Program-made: the position numbers and the translations under genes
NCBI GenBank assembly: GCA_936920625.1
Contig: CAKZHC010000035.1
Coordinates: 1 to 28,057, forward strand
Origin: an uncultured Enterobacteriaceae bacterium
Lineage (GTDB): Bacteria > Pseudomonadota > Gammaproteobacteria > Enterobacterales > Enterobacteriaceae
Length of the DNA: 28,057 nt
Reading direction: 5' to 3'
The notes under the pieces: model-generated
Seen by the model: the letters and a program-made list of their open reading frames with translations, nothing else
Databases searched by the model: none
Told to the model about the DNA's origin: nothing
Shown: one piece after another, positions 16,528-24,182 of the stretch
Position numbering within the stretch: the first letter of the stretch is position 1
Layout of the letters: each line of letters begins with the position of its first letter

Positions 16528-16605
16528 CTCTCTTTCTCCGTTTGGGGGGATAGCGTAAAGAGTAGAACAATAAGCTGGTATTGCATCTTTTTGATGGTAA
16601 ATAAT

Positions 16606-16990
16606 GGGTTGTGTTGCATTAAGCATATGTGGGGTAACATGACATCTTTTCAGATGTTGCCTGCTTATGTTACTTATCAGAAAAGCGTTCAGACGTCTGC
16701 ATTACCCCGTCAATGTTATTGCTCGGTGTGTCCGCTAGTACCTGGCGTATGCTCTCAGTTTGCACAATCTGGAAGAAATGATGGCAAAACAGGGCATTAC
16801 GACTGACCATTCTGCCCTTTATCACTAGGTTATCATATTAACACCATTACTGGATAAAGCCTTCCGTCAATATAAATAAGCGTCCGGTGGGGCGACGCTG
16901 GCGTATGGATGAGACTGCCATAAAAGTTAAAGGCCAATGGAAATAACTTCTGCCGGGTTGTTAATGCAAAACTACCAGTTTTTTTGCAAC
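16606..16990 (+). pseudogene. IS6-family transposase, N-terminal remnant
   Basis: From the ATG at 16667 the sequence reads MLLIRKAFRRLHYPVNVIARCVR, then a stop, then YLAYALSLHNLEEMMAKQGI followed by TTDHSALYH, another stop, then LLDKAFRQYK and, after a one-base shift, RPVGRRWRMDETAIKVKGQWK. This is the order of motifs in IS6/IS26-type transposases: the N-terminal HTH, YRxLEEMM, then the first DDE aspartate in WRMDET. At least two stops and one shift make it dead. Homology fades after about 16990. GGGTTGTGTTGCA at 16606-16618 resembles the start of IS6-type terminal repeats (GG..CTGTTGCA). The end of the same kind of transposase appears 1.1 kb further on. Confidence 0.8.
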
Positions 16991-17298
16991 CAAAGCATAG
17001 AAGGTACTTACAGGACTTTGCTGCTGTGCCATCCGGCAAATGCCGGCTCGGGGTATTCCGATTTATGACATCAGACGTAGTGGAAAACCAGAAAATATGC
17101 CGGCAGTAGGTAGGAATGATGAGGTTGCCGCCATGGTTACTGTGGCCGAACGATGGTTAACTTAATCTTCAGATAAATTAATATTAATTTTATCCAAGTA
17201 AAGTATAAAATACTCGGTTTTTTAAATAAAAAAAGGTATTTTATGTTTAAATAAGGTATGGATCTGGTGATTCAGTACACTGAAATGAGGTAGTAATT

Positions 17299-18025
17299 AT
17301 GAAAGAAATTGTTCAGACAGACAAACAGATTATTCAGACACTGGCTCGTACCTTTGACCGTTTTTCTGAATCCGATTACCATAACGGCTATGGATTCAAG
17401 ATTTCTCTATGTAAATCTTCCTGTGGTAAAATTTGTTGGCCTCAGAATTCCTGCTGAGATGAAAGAGAAATATTATGAAGAAGTTAAGGCACCTATTTTT
17501 GAGAATGAACAAACAATACAGGCATGGAAAGATCAGGATCAGTATCTTTTAAATAATCCGGATAAAAATCTCCGGATGCTTGAGATCCATCCAAATGGAG
17601 TGTCATGTCCTTTTATCGATAAAAAAATTCCTATTCACAATGAAAATAACGAGTGTATAGGAATAATTAACCATATTAAATTTTTGGAAGTTTACCGTCC
17701 TAATGACTTAATCAAAGGAAAGTTACTTGGTTCGTTATTGCTAAGTAAACCGGATGATTTTTTTACAGAAAAAGAGTGCGAGATTATTTTTCTGAAACTA
17801 CAGGGAATGACCAGTAAAGCAATTGCCCGCGCACTTCATCGTTCTTCCCGCACGATAGAGAATATCATACAAGAGTTATACGATAAAACAGGTGTTAACA
17901 ATGCCATGGATTTTGCCGAATTCTGCGAAAAACGTAATCTGCATCGTTATCTGCCTCATCGTTTTATCAGTCCAGAACGTCTTTCATTTTCAGGTTCGTT
18001 TCAGGTCGGGGATGATGCCTTTTAA
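17299..18025 (+). pseudogene. LuxR-type transcriptional regulator with PAS-like N-terminal domain, frameshifted
   Basis: The C-terminal part (about the last 90 residues) is a LuxR/GerE DNA-binding domain: FFTEKECEIIFLKLQGMTSKAIARAL, then RSSRTIENIIQELYDKTG. The middle (MDSRFLYVNLPVVKFVGLRI, then EVKAPIFENEQTIQAW) looks like a PAS-type sensor domain of LuxR solos common in host-associated enterobacteria. The true start is ATG 17299 with GAGG upstream, giving MKEIVQTDKQIIQTLARTFDRF. This frame ends at 17457 after 52 residues, while the rest continues in another frame that opens only with a TTG at 17309. The shift lies around 17383-17395. It sits between two IS6 transposase pieces. Target genes are unknown. 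Confidence 0.8.
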
Positions 18026-18095
18026 TAACAATTATGGTTCGGTCCCGTTAAAACTCACCGGTAATATAAATAGGTGCTCTGTATATTTTTATGAT

Positions 18096-18221
18096 GTATG
18101 TATTGATAAAAACAGGATAAGGCTGATGGCCGGGTTTAACTCTTTTCAATGTGCGCAGTCTGTTCTGGCTGGCACTGAACTGATACACATGCTGCGTGAA
18201 GGGCAGTATCAACGTCCATGA
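18096..18221 (+). pseudogene. IS6-family transposase, C-terminal remnant
   Basis: The translation here reads CIDKNRIRLMAGFNSFQCAQ followed by SVLAGTELIHMLREGQYQRP and a stop. This matches the C-terminal end of IS6-type transposases, (H)RxIKxRxRPMLGFKSFxxAxxTLAGIELIHMIRKGQ. The open frame that includes it starts at 17892 inside the LuxR gene and is not itself a gene. It could be the other end of the remnant at 16606-16990 or a second copy. No right-hand terminal repeat was recognised. A small GGGGAC/GTCCCC hairpin (18223-18239) follows directly. Confidence 0.75.
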
Positions 18222-18304
18222 GGGGGACGGTATGTCCCCGGCAGAACACTTTTATCTTTTAGTTGCCTGAAAAAAAGCAGCGTCACTTTTACAATCATGG
18301 GCTG

Positions 18305-19183
18305 TTAATACAACCGAGTCGTTAAATTACCTGAGGTTAAATCATTCGTAATTGATTGAAGCCTGCTTAATTTAAAGTCAATTAACCTAGCGTCACTTGA
18401 ACCAGTCTCAATTAAATTAGTCCCAATTAAATCAGCTTCAGTTACATTAGCATCAGTTAACTTAGTATTGGTAAAATTAGCTAACAATAAGGTGGAATCA
18501 ATTAAATTAGCCCCGCTTAAATTCGCATTACTTAAATCAGCATTATACAAATTAGCGTGATTTAAATTAGCCCCACTTAAATCATTTCCTCTTAAATCAG
18601 TGCCTATACTGAACTTAGCATTATTTAGATTAGCGTTAGTTAATCTAGCACCTTTTAGCTTAGCCCTGGTTAACTTGGCATGATTTAAATCAGCACCAAT
18701 TAATTTAGCCTCTTGTAAATTAGCCTCTGTTAATTCAGTACTAGCTAACTTAGATCCATTTAAATTAGATCTACTTAAATCAGCTTTAGTCAAATTAGCG
18801 TTAAATAGCTTAGTCTTAGTTAAATCAAGGCCACTTAAATTAGCGTTAGTTAAATTAGCATCATCTAAATGAGACCTACTTAAATCAGCGCTAAATAAAT
18901 CAGCATTATTTAGCTTGGCGTTAGTTAAATTAGCACCTCTTAAATTAATATCTTTCAAATCAGCGCCACTTAACTGAGCTTTATTTAAATCGGTATCGCT
19001 TAACTTAAGCTGTTGATTCTGAACTGAAGCATCTGTATTCATGTTAGATGATACATTCTGTCCTGCTTTTTTATGCTCTTCTGGCGATGTATTAGATGGT
19101 TGGATGGAATTGTTTTGAGGCTGGAATTTATGTAAGACTTTGTTTGAAAACAGATTGGGCTGATTATTTATAGAATTATTCAT
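18305..19183 (-). CDS. Pentapeptide-repeat protein, possible secreted effector
   Basis: The 292-residue protein has an N-terminal stretch of about 60 residues that is Asn/Gln/Ser-rich and looks disordered (MNNSINNQPNLFSNKVLHKF onward). From about 62 to 270 it has roughly 40 pentapeptides of the A(D/N)LXX type, for example GADLKDINLRGANLTNAKL. Such repeats fold as a right-handed quadrilateral beta-helix. No signal peptide or membrane segment is seen. A disordered Ser/Asn/Gln-rich N-terminus before a pentapeptide helix is also how the type III effectors PipB and PipB2 are built, but this is resemblance only. DNA-mimic gyrase protectors of the Qnr type are another option, though these lack such a leader. 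AGGAG precedes the ATG by 9 bases. The gene is intact among pseudogenes. Confidence 0.85.
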   Translation of the reverse strand: MNNSINNQPNLFSNKVLHKFQPQNNSIQPSNTSPEEHKKAGQNVSSNMNTDASVQNQQLKLSDTDLNKAQLSGADLKDINLRGANLTNAKLNNADLFSADLSRSHLDDANLTNANLSGLDLTKTKLFNANLTKADLSRSNLNGSKLASTELTEANLQEAKLIGADLNHAKLTRAKLKGARLTNANLNNAKFSIGTDLRGNDLSGANLNHANLYNADLSNANLSGANLIDSTLLLANFTNTKLTDANVTEADLIGTNLIETGSSDARLIDFKLSRLQSITNDLTSGNLTTRLY

Positions 19184-19751
19184 ATAACCATACTCCTAAT
19201 TGTGTGTGCTATTGAGAACCTCGAGAGACAAGAATTTATTAAAACTGTAGTTTTATGTTTAACACTTCCCGTGGCGCTTTTCCACAATTATCTGAATGAG
19301 GGAGGGATTGACTATCTCATTAAATATCCCAGATTAAGGCTGTTTTTTGTATAGGCCGGGATCAACTGCGCGTAATAATCAAGGTTTTCCAGCCCCAGTT
19401 TAATGTTATTGTGCCTGACTAGATCAGCGGTTAAAGCTTTTTTGTGTCTGTTGTAGTCTTAAGTGGTGTTTGTATTATAGTGTGGTGTGGTTTTTTCATT
19501 TGGTTGTCTGATAAGTTATCCGCAGATTAGAGCGATAAAGTTCAGGTTAAACTATGAATTATGTATAAGTTAAATTGGTTTTTTAGGCTTTAATATAATG
19601 ACCTTTGTCATCTATTGTTTTTTAAAAGTCGAAAGACGATTCCGAAAGGTACGGCTGACATCTGTCTGACACAACCCATACAGCCTAAAAGCGAGAAAAT
19701 AACTTAAAAACGTTATGTCCACAAAAACATGAGATAGATTTTTTATCGCTG
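19184..19751. other. Spacer upstream of the repA remnant, possible old origin
   Basis: No gene is seen in this 568-base stretch. It contains TTTTCCACA (19278-19286), which fits the DnaA-box consensus TTWTNCACA, and TTATCCGCA (19516-19524) with one mismatch. Since a plasmid-type replication gene follows, this might be what is left of its origin. I did not find convincing iterons. Confidence 0.3.
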
Positions 19752-20115
19752 ATGAGGTTGAGCTTTAGAGATGAAATGGCAGGCATGGAACATCCGTTCT
19801 TAGCTCTGGAAGGTGGTGATACAGATACTCGTCGGTATAAAAGTGGCTACACAACGGTAGTTGTTGCACTTGATGCTGAATATGGAATGGCTGCTATTTT
19901 TAATAAAGATATCTGGATTTATGCAGTCTCTAAGTCACAGCAAGCTGTTAATAATCATGAACCAGTCAGCCGTACTGTTTATTTTTCACCTTATGATTTT
20001 TTTGTAACGACAAACAGAGCCATATGAAGACTTAAGAAAATCATTAGCCCGTCTTTGCGGAACAAGAATTAAAACATATGTTCCTGAAGATAAATATCAG
20101 GATGTACCGTTTTAA
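19752..20115 (+). pseudogene. Plasmid replication initiator RepA (RPA family), truncated and frameshifted
   Basis: MRLSFRDEMAGMEHPFLALE followed by GGDTDTRRYKSG, then FNKDIWIYAVSKSQQAV and VSRTVYFSPYDFFVTTNRA, is typical of the N-terminal part of plasmid replication initiator protein A (RPA family), in which KDIWIYAISKLQ and TPYDFFVTTNR are hallmarks. The first frame stops at 20025-20027. After a one-base shift around 20012-20023 the homology continues as YEDLRKSLARLCGTRIKTYV and ends with TAA at 20113-20115. Only about 120 of the roughly 300 residues usual for the family remain, so it is dead. It indicates a plasmid that integrated or was copied into this locus. Confidence 0.78.
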
Positions 20116-20123
20116 AATATCTG

Positions 20124-20144
20124 CCCCACATCAGCGGGGTTTTT
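20124..20144 (+). terminator. Rho-independent terminator after the repA remnant
   Basis: CCCC (20124-20127) and GGGG (20136-20139) flank an 8-base loop and are followed directly by five T residues, 9 bases after the repA stop. The stem is short but all GC. It also overlaps the end of the minus-strand small ORF. Confidence 0.45.
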
Positions 20145-20307
20145 ACAGCTTTCTCAGGCTGTTGATTTCAGTATCAGGCAGCGCGACAGACGTTTTCACA
20201 ACGGCACGATCTACGCCGTCGGCAAGACACTGTCTGGCCATTTCAATTTTTGCTTCGTAGCGGCCTTTTTCAATGACTTCCTGACGAAATTGTTCTGCTA
20301 TAGTCAT
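20143..20307 (-). CDS. Small ORF resembling the C-terminus of Rpn/YhgA-type nuclease-transposase proteins
   Basis: From ATG 20307 the minus strand encodes 54 residues, MTIAEQFRQEVIEKGRYEAK followed by IEMARQCLADGVDRAVVKTS and a short end SLRKL. The pattern IAEQxxxEGxxEGxxEGKxEMARxxLxxGxD, then a helix ending near the stop, is typical of the C-terminal tail of Rpn (recombination-promoting nuclease, PD-(D/E)XK transposase-like) proteins. The nuclease part is absent upstream: that side holds only an AT-rich spacer and the autotransporter. The start has a very strong GGGAGG signal 5 bases before ATG. In Rpn genes an internal start is known to make a short C-terminal product. Here that product's ORF stands alone. 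It may be a remnant or a functional small protein. Confidence 0.6.
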   Translation of the reverse strand: MTIAEQFRQEVIEKGRYEAKIEMARQCLADGVDRAVVKTSVALPDTEINSLRKL

Positions 20308-20359
20308 AACCACCTCCCGGTAAATGTTGCTTTATCCGTAATGTCATGTAATACAACCA

Positions 20360-23300
20360 CTAAAAGTGGTATTCAATGCCTAAATTACCGTTATAACCCT
20401 CAGTATTACCTCTGAAGCTATGTTGATATTCTGCTTCAGCATAGAGGCTGAGATTGAGAGTTAACTGGCCATTCATTCCTGCTGATGCTTTCCACCAGCG
20501 TGATTCGAGGTCGGGATTTGTTTTTAACCCATCCGTATATGCCCCTTATTACTTCACCAATACGTTGCACTACATCAAATTGCAGATAAGGCTGAATGTT
20601 TTCTGCTGCATAGCTCAGGCGCAGGCCGGCACGACTTATCCCCAGCATCTGATTTGTCCGGTATATTTGGATTTCCTAGCCGCTCGTTCCTGAATGTAGC
20701 CACTGGCTCATTAATTGTAGTTGTGGTTCAAGCTGCCACTGCTGCGTTAAATAGACAGGTATACTCATCTCCAGGGATAATAAGCTGCTGCTATTTTGAT
20801 AAGTGCCGCTGCTGCTTTGAAAGTGTGTCCGATAAAGGGTCTGCTGAACAACCGTGTCCAGCCATGCGCCCTGGGGGGTAGCAATAGTATAATATCCGCC
20901 TAAGCTCCAGGCCTGAGTATTGAGTTTACCTGCATCGGCAGACAATCCAGGACGTTGCAGGCGAGCATAATCACGGGTATTACTACTTAATTTGCTGAAT
21001 GTTGCCATCACTCCTGCGGTACTGGTAACGCCATCACATAATTCTTTTTGCCAGATATCTCCCCCAAGCTGAAGAAAGAAAGTATCAGTACTATAACCAA
21101 AGCGACTGGCACCCAAAGTATTATGTAACCCCCGGGAGCGCCTCCACACATGTGCACTGCCGCGCCGGGCTCCCTGCCGTTGGTGCCAGGTTCCGGCAGT
21201 ATTAAAAGCATAATCCGCATTGAGCCACGGGGAAATCTGATAGCCAGCAATCTCCTTGCGAATTGTCGGCACAGGTGGACTGGGGTCGGGTGTCGGTACA
21301 TAACTGGCCTGTAAATACCAGTCATGATCGTTAACTTTATTCAGAAAATATTCATAGTTACCTACGGTTACTGCATTCTCCTGACTGAATGTAGCACCTG
21401 AGGCATCCTTACTGACATGAATCAATGGAATGCCATTATGTGTTTCTGCACCTTCTCCCCCTCTGTTTTTTACGACCACACTGAAATTTCCGCTAGCATT
21501 GCCTTTGACCTCCAGCCGATCGGTCTGTGAGTCATCACCCTCCAGCTGGCTATTAAATGTGAAACTACCACTGCCATTAAGATCATTAGTAATAGTCAGA
21601 TTTTTAAAACCATCATTACTGGCGTTAAAGACCGCATTACCAGCAAGCTGAAGATTACGCACAGTTGAGTGATTACTGATTAGCCATTGACTGCTGTTGT
21701 CAATTTGCAGGTTATCGACATTAGTGGCCGCACCAGATAGCAGCGAGTTGTGCTTCAACGCTACGGTGAGCAGGCTGTTTTGCTCAGCTGCAATATCACC
21801 ACAGATTGCTGTATTGTTCTTCGCATCAACCTGCAAAAGGCTGTTCCAGAGTTTGCCTGTACTCTCATCCAGACGGCTTGCGGTATAAATAGCATTCTGG
21901 CAGTTCTGACAACGGCTTAGAATTCTGCTGTTATCCAGACGTACATTGAGGCGACCACCAGATGTCAGGATTCCAATACCTTGGCTGGCAGCTACCTTAC
22001 TATTTTTCAGATTAATAACCCCCGGAGTTTCACCATCGAAGCTTTCGCTGTAAATACCCGCAGTATCTGCCCCTGTCGCGTTGATTTCGCTATTATTAAA
22101 ATACAATGACCCGGTTGTAGTCGAAGCTCCCCAGCCCTCAGCTCCTGCCATCGTAACTCTGACACCATCCGCTATAATCCTGCTATCAGCAAAAGCAAAT
22201 AGACCTGTAGAATTATTGCCTGAGGCCAGGATTTCAGAGTTGGATAACTTGATTGTTCCCCGACGTGCAGCAACGGCCCCGGCGTTTGCTGAGCCCTGTG
22301 TTCTCAGCAGTAGTCTGTCCCCCTCTACTACACTGTAGTCAGTATATAGTGCGTAACTTTCAGTACCGGTGGTAATTAAAGTGCTGTTACTGATTTTTCC
22401 TGACCCATTAAGCTGATTATTCAATGCCTGAGAACCGGTTCCATGGGAGATAATTGTGGCATTCTTAATGTCAAAATCGGGCATATTATTGGATATCAAC
22501 CAGATAGCGGCATGGTCATCTGCCCAGCTTTCAAAATTCCCACCTCGTATTGTAGTGGATGCATTACGATCAACCTGTAATCCATACCCATAGTGCGATT
22601 TGATAGTTGTGTCTTCGAGAAGAAGATGACCAGCCATCATAATAAGACCTGTACCTTGTGTATCTATATTGCTGCTTTTTATAATCGCATTACTGCTGTC
22701 ATTGTTCTCAATAAAAATACTATAATCTCTGCCGGGTGAAGATGTATCATTACCCTGATGTGTTACAAGAGTGAGTTCATTAGCGGTAAAATGACTGTTA
22801 TTTACTAATAAGACTTGTACAAATATGCTGTATTATCAAGTGTGATAGATGTCTTATTTAATTTAGTATAAGTGTTTTCTACAGAAATACCCTCATGAGC
22901 ATCTGATTTGATGTGAAGATTACCACTGAAATAGAGTGAGCCGCCGTGCGCATCAATTCCTGTAGACCCTTTTCCCGAAATATCAATTGATACATCATTC
23001 AGATTGATATTTGTCCCGTGACTTATAATACCATTTGACCAGTTACCAGTAGTGGAAAGCGACGTATTATCAAGATTTAAATAACCTCTGGACGTAACAA
23101 TCCCCGTTGCATCATCACCCATAGTAGCAATTTTACCATTGCCCATCGCCATTGAACTACCCACTGAATGAATACCTTTTGACTTATTATATCCTGTAGT
23201 AATTGAACTACGGTATAAGCTTAGTGCAGCACCTTTCTCCAGTTTTACTGCGTCTGTCTGAGCACTGGCAGTAGAGAAATTTAAGTAATCCGGACTATTT

Positions 23301-23488
23301 GTTTTAGCAATCGTATTATTTCCTGAAACTAAAATTGGTATATCATTTTTAGTAACTGAAAGATACCCGGAGGTTATTTCATGAGACTGACCATCATCAA
23401 AATGCCACGGAGAAACGGCATAACTGCTGAAAGGAAGCAGCGCAAGTGTTATCACACCTGGCTGAAACAGGGTAATATTACTTTTCAT
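20360..23488 (-). pseudogene. Autotransporter (type Va, pertactin-like passenger plus beta-barrel), three lesions
   Basis: A gene of about 1040 codons for a surface protein. Residues 1-24 are a signal peptide (MKSNITLFQPGVITLALLPFSSYA). A long repetitive beta-helical passenger follows, then a Pro-rich linker (VPTPDPSPPVP), then the C-terminal barrel from about ISPWLNADYAFN to the end GNLGIEYHF, with the canonical final Phe. Lesion one is a frameshift near 22822-22830: frame one ends TAYLYKSY at 22805, while the next frame is already open there and reads FVQVLLVNNSHFTANELTLV. Lesion two is an in-frame amber codon at 20676-20678 inside the barrel (TSG, stop, EIQIYRTNQMLGISRAG). Lesion three is a frameshift near 20525-20545, after which AYTDGLKTNPDLESRWWKAS continues. 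It cannot make a working autotransporter. Relatives are adhesins, and the original target is unknown. Confidence 0.85.
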
Positions 23489-24182
23489 TTCTCATATATC
23501 CTTTAGCAAAAAAGATAATACTGCCTTATATTTCCTGTTCCAAGAAATGCGGCATGGCCAGATATAACAAGGTAAGAAAAAATATATATTTTTTAGTTAA
23601 GATTACAAGGATAATATCTAGTATTTTATTCTTAATTTTCAATGAAAATATATTTATTATGTCATGGCTATCTATTTTTTTCATATATGACAAATGGTTA
23701 GCTTAAAATCAAAAATATTTACTGATATTGCCCATTCAGGTATATCAATATGATTAATATTTCATTCCAATCAAGAACATATGATTTGTAGCAGCGGTTA
23801 TCTTAAATATAAATTATATATATAATCATGTTTATAATTCCTAATGAATAAAACAAGAAATACAGGCAGAAGCTATATATCAGGTAATATTTTTTGATTA
23901 TATAATGCTTTTTGATAATAGGTAGTTTTTATTCATGTATTTATTATTCAATGCTCGTCTATATATGGCAGATATTGCTTAGAATCCTGTTGTCAGGTAC
24001 TCTGCCTGTTAATAGTAATGCGCAATCAGTGTGATGGCTGGGGCTGCCAGCCATATAAGATAATTTTATAGACGTGTTTTTTGATTCAGCAAAGGGCTTA
24101 TTTTAAGCCCTTTGCACATTTTTTGGTGCATTGAGTTATCTGTCTTTTAGCGCACCAGACAGGCTAAAACGGACTGACTGAA
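23489..24182. other. AT-rich spacer between the autotransporter remnant and glyS
   Basis: No gene or RNA is seen in these 694 bases, which are extremely AT-rich upstream of the autotransporter. The part next to glyS carries a strong hairpin, listed separately. The accessory segment ends in this stretch, and the conserved glyQ-glyS genes begin after it. Confidence 0.5.
24089..24124 (+). terminator. Strong hairpin beyond glyS
   Basis: GCAAAGGGCTTA (24089-24100) and TAAGCCCTTTGC (24104-24115) form a perfect 12-bp stem with a 3-base loop. On the plus strand it is followed by ACA and six T residues (24119-24124), the classic form. On the minus strand, the direction of glyS, no U-tract follows, so it would act mainly on plus-strand transcripts although it lies just past the glyS stop. 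Confidence 0.6.

Noticed and set aside
16980..16996. TTTTTGCAACCAAAGC as a right-hand IS6 terminal repeat
   Set aside because: It shares TGCAAC with the left candidate at 16606-16618 but diverges beyond that, and the transposase C-terminus lies more than 1 kb further on. Too weak to call.
17309..18025. A 238-residue LuxR protein starting at 17309
   Set aside because: This is a TTG ten bases into the natural gene, read in the wrong frame. The family-like N-terminus begins at ATG 17299.
17892..18221. A 109-residue plus-strand protein overlapping the LuxR gene
   Set aside because: The first two thirds are the LuxR gene in the wrong frame or spacer. Only the last 40 or so residues are meaningful, as an IS6 transposase end.
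18360..19010. Regular short repeats that could suggest a CRISPR or minisatellite array
   Set aside because: The periodicity of about 15 bases comes from the pentapeptide codons of the gene on the minus strand. There are no spacer-like unique segments between constant repeats.
16432..20678. Frameshifts and stops being only sequencing errors
   Set aside because: Not fully excluded for the single-base shifts, but the 19-base duplication, the amber codon, the internal stops of the transposase and the truncated repA are not typical read errors, while all essential genes in the window are free of such breaks.
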